A stretch of DNA of 64,000 nt, taken from contig NZ_CP045309.1 in the NCBI RefSeq assembly GCF_009671205.1, positions 1,302,001 through 1,366,000 on the forward strand. Reading direction: 5' to 3'. The DNA is from Micromonospora terminaliae (GTDB lineage Bacteria > Actinomycetota > Actinomycetes > Mycobacteriales > Micromonosporaceae). Under the pieces are notes generated by a model. That model saw only the letters and a program-made list of their open reading frames with translations. It ran no database searches and was not told the DNA's origin. Position numbers and translations under genes: made by a program. Below are positions 47,001-57,200 of this stretch, one piece after another. Within the stretch, counting starts at the first letter, position 1. Every line of letters starts with the position of its first letter.

Positions 47001-47587
47001 CGTTCGACATCACCGTCTACGTGGTGGAACGCGACGGCCGGGCCGGGGTCGAGGTGGTGCACAACCCGGACCTGTTCGACGCCGCCCGGATCGAGGCGCT
47101 CCTGGCCGACCTGGCCGACCTGGTCGGCGCCCTCGCGGCCGACCCGGACGCGCCCACCGACCGGGTCGCCCCCGAGCTGCCGCGCCCGGCGGTACGGGTG
47201 GCGGCGCTCGGCGCCATGACCGTGGCCGCCGCCGAACCGGCCCGGGCCCCGCTGCCCACCGGGCCGGACGCGCTCACCGCCACCGAGGAGCTGATCGCCG
47301 GCATCTGGCGGGACGTCCTCGGCCGGGACCGGGTCGGCGTCGCCGACAACTTCTTCGACATCGGCGGCCACTCGATGGCCCTCGCCGCGGTGCACGCCCG
47401 GCTAACCGAGGCCACCGGCCGCTCCCTCACCATGCTCGACCTGTTCCGCCACCCCACCGTGCGGGCCCTCGCCGCCAGCCTCGACGGCGCCGCCGACCGG
47501 CCGGAACTGGCCCGCGCCGCGCTGCGCGCGGCCGCCCGGCGTGGCCGGGCCCGCCGTACCCCACCCCGACGACCGAACCAGCCGTGA
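44087..47587 (+). CDS. NRPS: adenylation - carrier - condensation - carrier
   Basis: This 1166-residue protein carries A2 (about residues 20-500; [12 protein letters not shown] from about 161), T2 (Ser546 in AAGGNSI), a C domain (about 600-1030; HHAVFDG with His730 and Asp734 in the consensus), and T3 (Ser1096 in DIGGHSM). The A2 code by position reads D-A-M-F-L-G-G-V-L, closest to branched-chain aliphatic codes (Leu/Val), a low-certainty prediction. T3 has no adenylation domain of its own and must be loaded in trans. The C-terminal tail is Arg/Pro-rich. It starts with GTG in a GTGA overlap with the LanB-like gene. Confidence 0.93.
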   Translation: MTDILTVSAAYGADLPWPDATLADLIAAQAARTADAVAVRQWDTRLTYRQLVDRAAGVAAALRERGVVPGDRVGVCGARTPDLVVTVVGVLLAGAAYVPLEPGGPRERLREIARDAGVRVVVGDAAAAEFGDEPGVETVGLPGPAPLVPCPARPGDPAYVLFTSGSTGRPKGVLTTHRNAVEFVTGVVALTGADASVRSLGIASLGFDAATMDLFVPLLLGGAVQLLGADDRTDPVRLARFLAVHEVTWGFITPTVLALLDPAELPTWRVLLCGGEAVPAALVARWAPGRRFLNGYGPTETTVLAVSGDLTPADTDPVPIGRPLPNHRAYVVDADLRPVPPGETGELLIGGPGLADGYLNRPGLTAERFVPDPFGDRPGERLYRTGDLVRQAPDGRIVYLGRADRQVKVRGQRIELGEVEAVLAGHPGVDRVAVEAAPGPAGTELVAFLTPADAPGDEALRAYAGPRLTTAMLPARTVRLAALPVSPTSGKLDRAALRALAAAAPEAAEETDGGDPVEAAVRRLWTRLLGANPGPDSDFLAAGGNSIAAMRLVAALRAELGRRVDTRVLFTDRTFAALVDRVRAADPADGDALTTGNPPTLSPPQRRLWFMDQLAPSSAPYNIAVAHRLHGPLDTAALGAALRAVAERHDVLRWRIPQTGGVPYAVREEPTDVAVPVVDLTGAADAEAELATMLAAGAGHTFDLATGPPWQVTVYRLAPDIHVLAITLHHAVFDGWSEALLYDELAAAYARVVAGAPPAGPPLQATYADYAVWRAERDRRRGAADLAWWTDHLAGAPTVLDLPRDRPRPAVQTYAGVEAAVRLTEAADRAVRDLAARRGTTVAAVLLAGFGELLHRLTGADDHVLGAIVADRRLAAFDDVIGFFIDTVPVRVRTGGASFAELVDRCAAELHAVTEHPGAPLERIVEALGVGRDTSRAPLVQVLFNVLNFVPPRLALTGLTVEPAPVPKPGSPFDITVYVVERDGRAGVEVVHNPDLFDAARIEALLADLADLVGALAADPDAPTDRVAPELPRPAVRVAALGAMTVAAAEPARAPLPTGPDALTATEELIAGIWRDVLGRDRVGVADNFFDIGGHSMALAAVHARLTEATGRSLTMLDLFRHPTVRALAASLDGAADRPELARAALRAAARRGRARRTPPRRPNQP

Positions 47588-47633
47588 CGCCGTAACCCCT
47601 CCCCGACGCACCGCGTGAGCTAAGGACAACCCG

Positions 47634-50600
47634 ATGCAGAACGACATTCCCACCACCGACGACGGCATCGAACCGATCGCGATCGTCGGGCTCGCCGCCC
47701 GCCTACCCGGCGCGGGCGACGTCGACGAGTTCTGGCGCAACCTGGTCGACGGCGTCGAGTCGGTGACCGAGCTGACCCGCGAGGAGCAGATCGCCCGCGG
47801 CGCCACCCCAGAGGAGGTCGACGACCCCGGCTGGGTGAACCGCGCCCCGCTGGTCGACGGCTACGACGAGTTCGACGCCGGCCTGTTCGGGATGACCGCC
47901 CGCGAGGCCGAGATCACCGACCCGCAGCACCGCCTCTTCCTGGAGACCTGCTACACGGCCCTGCAGGACGCCGGCTACGACCCGGCCCGCTACGACGGCG
48001 CGGTCGGCGTCTACGCCGGCACCGGCGGCAACACCTACCTGCACCGCAACGTGCTGCGCAACAAGCGGGTCGGCGGCAGCCCGCACGGCGCCGTCTCGCT
48101 GGCCACCGGCAACTCGCCGAACTACGTGGCCACCAACGTCTCCTACCGCCTCGACCTGCGCGGCCCCAGCCTGACCGTGCACACCGCCTGCTCCACCTCG
48201 CTGGTGGCGTTCCACCTGGCCTGTGAGGCGCTGCGCAACGGCGAGTGCGACATGGCCCTGGCCGGCGGGGTCAACATCGAGCTGCCGCACATCGGCTACC
48301 TCGGCATGGACGGCTTCACCTCCCCGGACGGCCGCTGCCGCCCGTTCGACGCCGGAGCCAACGGCACGGTCTGGGGCAGCGGCGTCGGGGTCACCCTGCT
48401 CAAGCGCCTCTCCGACGCGATCGCCGACGGCGACACCATCCGTGCCGTGGTGCTCGGCAACGCCATCAACAACGACGGCGCCGGCAAGGTCGGCTTCACG
48501 GCCCCCAGCATCGACGGGCAGATGGAGGCGGTCGCCCAGGCGGTCGGCCTGGCCGGCATCGACCCGCGCACCATCAGCTACGTCGAGGCGCACGGCACCG
48601 GCACGGCGCTCGGCGACCCGATCGAGATCGCCGCCCTCTCGGCGGTGTACACGAAGGACACCGAGGACCGGGGCTGGTGCGGCATCGGCTCGGTGAAGTC
48701 CAACATCGGCCATCTCAGCCAGCCCTCCGGCATCGTCAGCGTCATCAAGACGGTGCTGGCCATGGAGCACGGCCTGATCCCGCCGACGATCAACTACGAG
48801 ACCCCGAACCCGGGCATCGACTTCGCCGACACCCCCTTCTACGTGGCGAACACGCTGACCAAGTGGGACACCGACGGCGGTCCCCGGCGTGCCGGGGTCA
48901 GCTCGTTCGGCATCGGCGGCACCAACGCGCACGTGGTGCTGGAGGAGGCGCCGGCCGGGTACCGGACCGAGCGGCGGGTCCGCCCCGCGCACCTGCTCCA
49001 GGTCTCGGCGAAGACCCCGACCGCGCTGGACACCGCGGTCAAGCGCCTCGCCGACCACCTGGAACATGGCAGCGGAGGCGGCGCCGACCTGTTCGGGGCC
49101 GCCGGAGGCGGCGCGGGGCTGCTCGCCGACGTCGCACACACGCTGCGGGTCGGCCGCCAGCAGTACGCGCACCGCGCCGCCGTCGTCGCCGGCGACCTGC
49201 CGTCCGCGGCGGCCGCCCTGCGCGACAAGCGCAAGGCGCACCGGGGCGCCGTCGACGGCCCCGCCCCGCGGGTGGCCTTCCTGTTCAGCGGCCAGGGCTC
49301 CCAGTACGCCGGCATGGGCGCCGAGCTGTACGCCGAGGACCCGGTGTTCGCGGCCGCCGTGGACGAGTGCGCCGAGCTGCTCCGCCCCGAGCTGGGCCTG
49401 GACATCCGGGACCTGATCCTCGGCCGCGACCCGGAGGCGGGGGAGAAGCTCACCGAGACCCGCTACACCCAGCCCGCCCTGTTCACCGTCGAGTACGCCC
49501 TCGCCACCGCCTGGCAGCGGGCCGGGGTCGCCCCGGCCGCGATGCTGGGCCACTCCATCGGCGAGTACGTGGCCGCCACCGTGGCCGGCGTGCTCACCCT
49601 CCCCGACGCGCTGCGGGTGGTGGCCGCCCGCGGCCGGCTCATGCACTCGCTGCCGGCCGGTTCGATGCTCGCCGTGACGCTGGACGAGTCGGCCGTCGCC
49701 GACCGGCTGCCCGAGGGCCTGTCGGTGGCCACCGTCAACGGCCCGGGCACCTGCGTGGTCGCCGGCGAGACCGCGCTGGTCGAGCAGTTCGCCGCGGGCC
49801 TGGGCGGGAAGAACAAGTCCAAGCTGCTGCGCACCTCGCACGCCTTCCACTCGCCGATGATGGACCCGATCCTCGACGAGTTCACCGCGCTCATGGCGAG
49901 CGTGCCGCTGCGCCCGCCGGCCGTCCCGTTCCTGTCCAACGTGACCGGCACCTGGATCACCGACGCCCAGGCCACCGACCCCGCGTACTGGGCCGCGCAC
50001 CTGCGCCGGCCGGTCCGCTTCGGCGACTGCGTGGCCACGCTGCTGGCCGAGGGCACCTGGGCGCTGGTCGAGTGCGGCCCGGGCCGCCAGCTCGCCAACC
50101 TGGCCCGGATGCAGGTCGCCAAGGCCTCCGAGGCGCAGCGGAAGCTGACCCCGCTGGCCAGCCTGCCCGGGCCGGGCGAGAACACCGGCGACCTGGCCAC
50201 CCTGCTCGGCAGCGCCGGCGCGCTCTGGTGCGCCGGGGTGCCGGTCACCCTGGCCGCCGACCCCGACGCCCGGCGGGTGCCGCTGCCCACCTACCCGTTC
50301 GAGCGGCGCCGCTACTGGGTCGACCCCGACCCGGTGGAGCATGCTGCGGCCCCGGTCGAGACCGGCCCCCGGCCGCTGCCGGAGTGGTTCGCGGTGCCGG
50401 TGTGGCGGCAGGCCGCCCCGGCGCGGACGGTCGACCCGCTGGGCCGATGCCTCGTGCTGGCCGACGGCCCGCGCGGGGACGCGCTCGTCGCGGCGTTGCG
50501 CGCCGCCGGCGACGACCCCGTCGAGGTACGCGCCGGCGACGCCTTCGCCGCCACGGCCACCGGCTTCCGGCTGCGCCCCGGCGTCCGCGAGGACCACGAG

Positions 50601-53117
50601 GCGCTGGTCGCCGCGCTCGGCGCCGACCTGCCCCGCCGCATCGTGCACGCGTACGCCCTCGACGGCGAGCCGGCCGGCACCGACATCGCCGCGGCCTGGG
50701 CCGCCCAGGATCGGGGCTTCTTCAGCGCGCTGCACCTGGTGCAGGCGCTCGCCGGCGCCGGCCTGACCGCCGACGAGGCAGGCGTCCGCCTCGACCTGGT
50801 CACCGCCGGCATCGGCGACGTGCGCGGCGACGACCTGGTCCGGCCCGAGCACGCCACCCTGGCGGGCCTGGCCCGGGTGCTCCCGGTGGAGCTGCCCGGG
50901 CTCACCGTCCGGCTGGTCGACGCGGACACCGCCGCGCGCGGGGTCGCCGCGCTCGTGGCCGAGCTGCGCGCCCCGGCCGACCCGGAGCACCCGGAGGTGG
51001 CGCTGCGCCGCGACCGGCGCTGGGTGGCCGGCTACGAGCAGGTCACCGTGGACGCCGAGGGCGAGCCGGGCGTGCTGCGCGAGGAAGGCCGCTACCTGAT
51101 CACCGGTGGCCTCGGCGGCATCGGCGTCACCCTGGCCGAGGACTTCGCCCGCCGGGCCCGCGCCAAGCTGGTGCTGCTGGCCCGTTCGGGCCTGCCCGAG
51201 CGGGACCGCTGGGACGAGCACCTGGCCGTGCACGGCGGCGCCGACCGCGCCGGCCGGGCCGTCGCGGCGATCCGCCGGATGGAGGCCGCCGGGGCCGAGG
51301 TGCTGGTGCTCGCCGCCGACGTCACCGACCCGGACGACCTGCGCCGCGTCCGCGAGGCCGCCGAGACGCGGTTCGGCGGGCTGGACGGCATCGTGCACGC
51401 CGCCGGCCTGCCCGGCGGTGGCATGGCCGAGATCAAGGACCGGGCCGAGGCCGAGCGGGTGCTCGCCCCGAAGCTCGCCGGCACCCTCGCCCTGGCCCAG
51501 GTGTTCGGCGACCTGCCGCTGGACTTCGTGGCGCTCTGCTCCTCGATCACCGCGGTGATCGGCGGGTTCGGCCAGGTCGACTACTGCGCGGCGAACAACT
51601 TCCTGGACGCCTGGGCGCGGGCCGGCACCGGCTTCCGCGCCCCCGTGGTGTCCCAGAACTGGGGCGGCTGGGCCGAGGTCGGCATGGCCGTGGAGACGAA
51701 CGCCCCGGCCGCCTTCCGGGCCGCCGGACGGGACACCGTCACCGCCCCGGTGGACCACCCCGTGCTCACCACCCGGGTGACCGGCCCGGACGGCACCGTG
51801 CTGCACGGCCTGGTGTCGGCCAGCACCCACTGGCTGCTCGACGAGCACCGGATCGGCGGGGTGCCGGTGGTGCCCGGCACCGCCCACCTGGAGTCGGTGC
51901 GGGCCGCGGTGACCGCCGCGCTGCCCGCCCCGGCGCCGGACGCCGCAGTGGAGCTGCGGGACGTGGTCTTCCTGGAGCCGTTCTCGGTGCCGGACGGCAC
52001 GGTCGCCCAGTACCGGGTGGAGCTCACCCCCACCGAGGACGGGGTCGACTTCACCGTGGCCAGCCTGGCCGCCGGCCGGCTCCGCACCCACGTGCGCGGC
52101 GCCGCCGGCTGGACCACCGAGGCCGCCCCGCCGGCCGGGACGCCCACCGTCGCGGGCCGCCGGGTCGACGACGACGCCTCGTTCGGCCGGGGCCGCACCA
52201 GCATGCTCACCTTCGGCCCCCGCTGGGCCGCCCTGGCCGAGCACCACCTGGCCGAGGGGGAGGAGCTGGCCCGGGTCGAGGCGCCTGCCGCCGCGCTGGG
52301 CGACCTGCCCTCGTGGGGGCTGCACCCCGCGTTGCTGGACGTGGCCACCGCGTTCGGCCGCGGCCAGGGCTCCGGCACCTACCTGCCGCTGTCGTACGGG
52401 CGGATCGTGGTACGCGGGCCGCTGCCGGCCACCTTCCACAGCCACCTGCGGCACCGGCCCAGCGCCACCGAGGAGGTGGTGGCGGCCGACCTGTCGCTGC
52501 GGGACACCGACGGCCGGGAACTGGTCGCCGTGAGCGACTTCGTGCTGCGCAAGGTGGACCAGGGCGCCGTCACCGGTGGCCTCGCCGACGCCCCGGCCGC
52601 CGCCGCCCCGGCACCGGTCACCGAGGACATCCGGCCGGTCGACGGCGCCGAGGCGTTCCGCCGCAGCCTCACCGCCGGCCTGGGCGCCCAGGTGGTCATC
52701 GCCACCCGCACCGTCGCCGACATCCGGCGCCGGTCGGCGCGGGTGACCACGGACAGCCTGGAGGCGGAGACCGACGCCCCCGCCACCTCGGGGGCCGGCA
52801 CGGGCGGCGGCTCGGCGACCCCCTCGACCGAGCTGGAGAAGACGATCGCCCAGGTGTGGCGCGACGGCCTCGGCGTGACCGAGGTCGGCGTGGACGACGA
52901 CTTCTTCGCCCTCGGTGGCAACTCGCTGGTCGCGGTGCAGCTGATCGCCGCGATGCGCAAGGCCACCGGGGTGCGGCTGCCCATGCGCAGCCTCTTCGAG
53001 ACCCCCACGGTCGCCGGGCTGGCCGCCCGGATCGAGGAGCTGCGGGCCAGCCAGCCCGCCGACGAACCGGCCGCGCCGGCGGCGATCCCGGCCATCCCGC
53101 GGCTGCCCCGCGCCTGA
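47634..53117 (+). CDS. Type I PKS module: KS - AT - KR - DH - carrier
   Basis: This is a complete 1827-residue extension module. KS2 (about residues 13-440) has Cys186 (HTACSTS), His320 (EAHGTGT) and His360 (KSNIGHL). The AT (about 545-850) has Ser641 in GHSIGE and HAFH at 736-739, the malonyl-CoA signature. KR (about 1150-1345) has the NADPH loop GGLGGIG and the Ser/Tyr/Asn residues within CSSITAVIGGFGQVDYCAANN. A DH follows (about 1395-1600; His1405 in DEHRIGGVPVVPG and Asp1569 in HPALLD). The carrier has Ser1764 in ALGGNSL, PCP-like. The DH lies after the KR, reverse of the usual order. The product is a two-carbon, alpha,beta-unsaturated extension. AAGGA precedes the ATG. Confidence 0.94.
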   Translation: MQNDIPTTDDGIEPIAIVGLAARLPGAGDVDEFWRNLVDGVESVTELTREEQIARGATPEEVDDPGWVNRAPLVDGYDEFDAGLFGMTAREAEITDPQHRLFLETCYTALQDAGYDPARYDGAVGVYAGTGGNTYLHRNVLRNKRVGGSPHGAVSLATGNSPNYVATNVSYRLDLRGPSLTVHTACSTSLVAFHLACEALRNGECDMALAGGVNIELPHIGYLGMDGFTSPDGRCRPFDAGANGTVWGSGVGVTLLKRLSDAIADGDTIRAVVLGNAINNDGAGKVGFTAPSIDGQMEAVAQAVGLAGIDPRTISYVEAHGTGTALGDPIEIAALSAVYTKDTEDRGWCGIGSVKSNIGHLSQPSGIVSVIKTVLAMEHGLIPPTINYETPNPGIDFADTPFYVANTLTKWDTDGGPRRAGVSSFGIGGTNAHVVLEEAPAGYRTERRVRPAHLLQVSAKTPTALDTAVKRLADHLEHGSGGGADLFGAAGGGAGLLADVAHTLRVGRQQYAHRAAVVAGDLPSAAAALRDKRKAHRGAVDGPAPRVAFLFSGQGSQYAGMGAELYAEDPVFAAAVDECAELLRPELGLDIRDLILGRDPEAGEKLTETRYTQPALFTVEYALATAWQRAGVAPAAMLGHSIGEYVAATVAGVLTLPDALRVVAARGRLMHSLPAGSMLAVTLDESAVADRLPEGLSVATVNGPGTCVVAGETALVEQFAAGLGGKNKSKLLRTSHAFHSPMMDPILDEFTALMASVPLRPPAVPFLSNVTGTWITDAQATDPAYWAAHLRRPVRFGDCVATLLAEGTWALVECGPGRQLANLARMQVAKASEAQRKLTPLASLPGPGENTGDLATLLGSAGALWCAGVPVTLAADPDARRVPLPTYPFERRRYWVDPDPVEHAAAPVETGPRPLPEWFAVPVWRQAAPARTVDPLGRCLVLADGPRGDALVAALRAAGDDPVEVRAGDAFAATATGFRLRPGVREDHEALVAALGADLPRRIVHAYALDGEPAGTDIAAAWAAQDRGFFSALHLVQALAGAGLTADEAGVRLDLVTAGIGDVRGDDLVRPEHATLAGLARVLPVELPGLTVRLVDADTAARGVAALVAELRAPADPEHPEVALRRDRRWVAGYEQVTVDAEGEPGVLREEGRYLITGGLGGIGVTLAEDFARRARAKLVLLARSGLPERDRWDEHLAVHGGADRAGRAVAAIRRMEAAGAEVLVLAADVTDPDDLRRVREAAETRFGGLDGIVHAAGLPGGGMAEIKDRAEAERVLAPKLAGTLALAQVFGDLPLDFVALCSSITAVIGGFGQVDYCAANNFLDAWARAGTGFRAPVVSQNWGGWAEVGMAVETNAPAAFRAAGRDTVTAPVDHPVLTTRVTGPDGTVLHGLVSASTHWLLDEHRIGGVPVVPGTAHLESVRAAVTAALPAPAPDAAVELRDVVFLEPFSVPDGTVAQYRVELTPTEDGVDFTVASLAAGRLRTHVRGAAGWTTEAAPPAGTPTVAGRRVDDDASFGRGRTSMLTFGPRWAALAEHHLAEGEELARVEAPAAALGDLPSWGLHPALLDVATAFGRGQGSGTYLPLSYGRIVVRGPLPATFHSHLRHRPSATEEVVAADLSLRDTDGRELVAVSDFVLRKVDQGAVTGGLADAPAAAAPAPVTEDIRPVDGAEAFRRSLTAGLGAQVVIATRTVADIRRRSARVTTDSLEAETDAPATSGAGTGGGSATPSTELEKTIAQVWRDGLGVTEVGVDDDFFALGGNSLVAVQLIAAMRKATGVRLPMRSLFETPTVAGLAARIEELRASQPADEPAAPAAIPAIPRLPRA

Positions 53118-53143
53118 CCACGAGATCAAGGAGACACCGCATC

Positions 53144-54097
53144 ATGAGCGACACGATCGCCACGCTCCCGGTGGTCGTCGAGAACGACGGCCGGGCCCTG
53201 ACCGACCTGATCGCGGCGCGGCGCGCCGAGCTGCGGGCCACCCTCGTCGAGCACGGCGGGCTGCTGTTCCGCGGCTTCGACGTCGGCGGGGTGGACGGCT
53301 TCGACGGGGTGGTCCGCGCCCTGTCCGGTGAGCCGCTGACCTACACGGAGCGTTCCTCGCCCCGGCATTCCATCAAGGGCCGGGTCTACACCTCGACCGA
53401 CTACCCTCCGGACGAGGAGATCTTCCTGCACAACGAGAACTCGTACCAGGCGCGCTGGCCGCTGACCCTGTTCTTCTACTGCATCACCGCGCCGGAGACG
53501 CAGGGCGCCACCCCGCTGGCCGACGTCCGCCGGGTCCACGACCTGATCGACCCTGCGGTGCGCGAGGAGTTCGTGCGGCGGCGCTGGATGCTGGTGCGCA
53601 ACTTCCACGGCGACTTCGGCACCCGCTGGCAGGAGGTGTTCAACACCGAGAACCGGTCCGACGTCGAGGCGTACGCGGCGGCCAACGGGATCACCGTGGA
53701 GTGGGTCGGGAAGGACGGCCTGCGCACCCGGGCGGTGCGGGACGTGGTGCACCACCGGCCCGGCTCGGACACCCCGCGCTGGTTCAACCACGCCACGTTC
53801 TTCCACGTGAGCACCCTGCCGAAGGACTACCAGGAGGGGCTGCTCGCCATGTTCGGCGCCGACGGGCTGCCGTCGAACACCTACTACGGCGACGGCGGCG
53901 AGATCCCCGCCGACGTCATGGACCACCTCCGCGCCGCCTACCGGGCGGCCACCGTCCGCTTCGACTACCAGCGCGACGACGTGCTGGTGGTCGACAACAT
54001 GACCGCCGCGCACGGCCGGGAGCCGTTCACCGGCCCCCGGAAGATCGCCGTGGCGATGGCCGAGCCGCACACCCCCGACACCCCTGGAGCGAACTGA
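53144..54097 (+). CDS. SyrP-like Fe(II)/2-oxoglutarate dioxygenase (TauD/TfdA family)
   Basis: This 317-residue non-heme iron oxygenase has metal ligands His96 and Glu98 in LHNENSYQ and His290 in AAHGREPF, with the 2-oxoglutarate Arg near GPRKIA. HNExSY followed by WP and then PLADVRRV is the signature of the SyrP branch, which hydroxylates the beta-carbon of carrier-bound Asp. Here the next adenylation domain has an Asn code, so beta-hydroxyasparagine is the likely product. A 26-base gap with AAGGAG follows the PKS gene, and the MbtH-like gene starts right after it. Confidence 0.9.
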   Translation: MSDTIATLPVVVENDGRALTDLIAARRAELRATLVEHGGLLFRGFDVGGVDGFDGVVRALSGEPLTYTERSSPRHSIKGRVYTSTDYPPDEEIFLHNENSYQARWPLTLFFYCITAPETQGATPLADVRRVHDLIDPAVREEFVRRRWMLVRNFHGDFGTRWQEVFNTENRSDVEAYAAANGITVEWVGKDGLRTRAVRDVVHHRPGSDTPRWFNHATFFHVSTLPKDYQEGLLAMFGADGLPSNTYYGDGGEIPADVMDHLRAAYRAATVRFDYQRDDVLVVDNMTAAHGREPFTGPRKIAVAMAEPHTPDTPGAN

Positions 54098-54098
54098 G

Positions 54099-54287
54099 AT
54101 GGCCGAACCCCGATTCCTCGTCGTCCGCAACGACGAGGAGCAGTACTCGATCTGGTCGGCCGACCGGGACCTCCCCGCGGGCTGGCACGACGCCGGCTTC
54201 GCCGGCACCCGTGAGGAGTGCCTGGCCCACGTCGACGAGGTCTGGACCGACATGCGCCCCCGCTCCGTCCGCGAGGCCCACTCATGA
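54099..54287 (+). CDS. MbtH-like protein
   Basis: This 62-residue chaperone/cofactor of NRPS adenylation domains has the diagnostic residues in [30 protein letters not shown] and a final SVREAH. It binds A domains and is often required for their folding or activity, most likely of the Asn and Ser domains downstream. It overlaps the next NRPS start by ATGA. Confidence 0.95.
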   Translation: MAEPRFLVVRNDEEQYSIWSADRDLPAGWHDAGFAGTREECLAHVDEVWTDMRPRSVREAHS

Positions 54288-57200
54288 GTCAGGAGTGGAC
54301 CTTCCCGGCCTCCTTCGCCCAGGAGCGGGTGTGGATGGCCAACCAGCTCGACGCCGGCTCGCCGGTGTTCAACGTGTCCATCCCGTGGCGCTTCCCGGCC
54401 GGCCTCGACGCCGACGCGGTCAGCGACGTGGTCAACCGGGTGGTGGCCCGGCACGAGGCGCTCCGCACCCACCTGCGGGAGGACGACGGCGTGCTCGTGC
54501 AGGTGGTCCGGGCCCACGAGCCGGCCCCGCTGCCCACGACCGACCTGCGCCACCTGCCGGAGTCCGAGCGGCTGGCCGCGTTCGAGGCGATCCGGGCCGA
54601 GCTGGCCCGGACCCCGATCCCGCTGGACACCCCGCCGCTGTGGCGGGCCCGGCTGGTCCGCCTCGACGACGCCTGGGCGCTGGTCTTCGTGGTGCACCAC
54701 GCCGTCTTCGACAGCCACTCGGCGGTGCTGTTCCACGCCGAACTCGCCGCGTTCTCCGCGGCCGCGCAGACCGGCGCCGAGCCCGCCGTGCCCGAGCTGC
54801 CCATCCAGTACGCCGACTTCGCGGTCTGGCAGCGCGACCAGCTCGCCGGGGCGGAACTCGACCGGCAGCTCGCCTTCTGGACCGGCCACCTGGCCGGCGC
54901 GCCGCCGGTGACCAACCTGCCGCTGGACCGGCCCCGCCCCGCGCAGCTCGGCTTCGCCGGCGACGAGGTGCGCTTCGACCTGCCCGACGGGCTGCTCGAC
55001 CGGGTCGGCCGGCTGGCGGCCGGCGCGGCGGCCACGCCGTACATGGTGCTGCTGGCCGGCTTCGCGGCGCTGCTGTCCCGGATCTCCGGCGACAGCGACG
55101 TGGTGGTCGGCGTCTCCACGGCGGGCCGCGACACCCCCGAGCTGGCCCCGCTCATCGGCATGTTCGTCAACCCGGTGGCGCTGCGCTGCGACGTCTCGGG
55201 GGACCCGTCCTTCGCCGCGTTGCTCGGCCGGGTCCGTGACGGCCTGGTCGACGCCATGGAGCACGGGCAGACCCCGTTCCAGAAGATCGTCGAGGCGGTC
55301 GACCCGCAGCGCGACCCGTCGGTGCAGCCGATCTTCCAGACCGCGTTGAACTACATCCCGGACTCCGGCCTCGACCCGGTGGAGCTGGGCACCACCAAGG
55401 ACGACCTGGCCTTCGACATCACCGCCGGGGAGTGCCGCCTGGTCTACCGGACCGCGCTGTTCGACCGGGCCACCGCCGAGACGGTGGTGCGCCGGTACGT
55501 CCGGCTGCTGACCGCCGCCGTGGCCGACCCGGAGCGCACCGTCGCCGCGCTGCCGCTGCTCACCGACACCGAACGCGACCTGGTGCTGGGCGCCTGGAAC
55601 GACACGGCGCGCGAGGTGCCGCCGGCCACCGTGGTCGACGAGGTGCAGCGGCGGGCCGCGGCCACCCCGGACGCCACGGCGCTGGTCTGCGACGGCGTGC
55701 CGCTGACGTACGCCGAGCTGAACACCGCCGCGAACCGGCTGGCCCGGCTGCTGGTGGCCCGCGGCGCCGGCCCGGAGGACCGGGTGGCGCTCGCCCTGCC
55801 CCGCTCGTGCGAGCTGGTGGTGGCGATGCTCGCCGTGCTCAAGTCCGGCGCCGCGTACGTGCCGGTGGACACCGCGTACCCGGCCGGACGGATCGCCTAC
55901 CTGCTGGAGGACGCCGCGCCGGCCCTCGTGGTGGCCACGCCGGACTCCGCCGCCCTGGTGCCCGGCGACGCGCTGGTGCTCGACGGCGAACTCGGCGCGG
56001 ACCAGCCCGACGGCGACCTGACCGACGCCGACCGGCGTAGCCCGCTGCGCCCCGAGCACCCGGCGTACGTGCTCTACACCTCCGGCTCCACGGGGCGGCC
56101 CAAGGGCGTCGTGGTGGAGCACCGGGCGGTCACCGCCTACCTGGCCTGGGCCCGGCACACCTACCCGGGGCTGGCCGGCGTCGCGCTGCTGCACTCGCCG
56201 GTCTCCTTCGACCTCACCGTCACCGGCCTGCTCGGCACGCTCACCGCCGGTGGCACGGTCCGGCTCGCCGCGATCGACGAGCCGGCCGCTCGTGCCGGTG
56301 GCCGGCCGGCCTTCCTGAAGGTCACCCCGAGCCACCTGCCGCTGCTCGACGGTGAGCTGTCGCCCACCACCGACCTGGTGATCGGCGGCGAGGCGCTGAC
56401 CGGCGAGCAGCTCGCCGGCTGGCGGGCCGCCCACCCCGACGTGGCGGTGATCAACGAGTACGGCCCGACCGAGGCCACCGTGGGCTGCGTGGCCGCCCGC
56501 ATCGCCCCGGGGGAGCCGGTCCCGCCCGGCCCGGTGCCGATCGGCACGCCCACCTGGAACACCCGGGCGCTCCTGCTCGACGCCGCCCTCCAGCCGGTGC
56601 CGCCGGGCGTGGTCGGCGAGCTGTACGTCACCGGCGTGCAGCTCGCCCGCGGCTACCACCGCCGCCCGGGCCTCACCGCCGAGCGCTTCCTGCCGTGCCC
56701 CTACGGCCCGCCCGGCGCCCGGATGTACGCCACGGGCGACCTGGCCCGCTGGCGTCCGGACGGCACCCTGGACTACCTGGGCCGCCGGGACGACCAGGTG
56801 AAGGTGCGCGGCATGCGGATCGAGCTGGGCGAGGTCGAGGCCGCCCTCCTGGCCCACCCGGACGTCCGGGCGGCCGCCGCGGCGGTGCGCACCGACTCGG
56901 GCGAGCCGACCCTGGTCGGCTACCTGGTGGGCCCGGCCCACGAGGACTCGGTCCGCGCCGAACTGACCCGCGAGCTGCCCGCGCACCTCGTGCCGGCGGC
57001 CCTGGTCCGGCTCGACGCGCTGCCGCTGACCCCGAACGGCAAGCTGGACCGGGCCGCGCTGCCCGCGCCGGCCGCCGCCGCACCGGCCGAGGACGCCTAC
57101 GTGGCGCCGCGCACCGAGGCCGAGGCCCTCGTCGCCGAGGTCTACGCCGAGATCCTCCAGGTGGAGAAGGTCGGCGCCCTGGACGACTTCTTCACCCTCG

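Noticed and set aside
47703..53129. A 1808-residue open frame on the minus strand opposite the PKS gene (and similar giants opposite the other synthetases, such as 57142-62925)
   Set aside because: They mirror genuine genes in a GC-rich genome, are full of Gly/Arg/His/Val low-complexity runs and contain no domain motifs.
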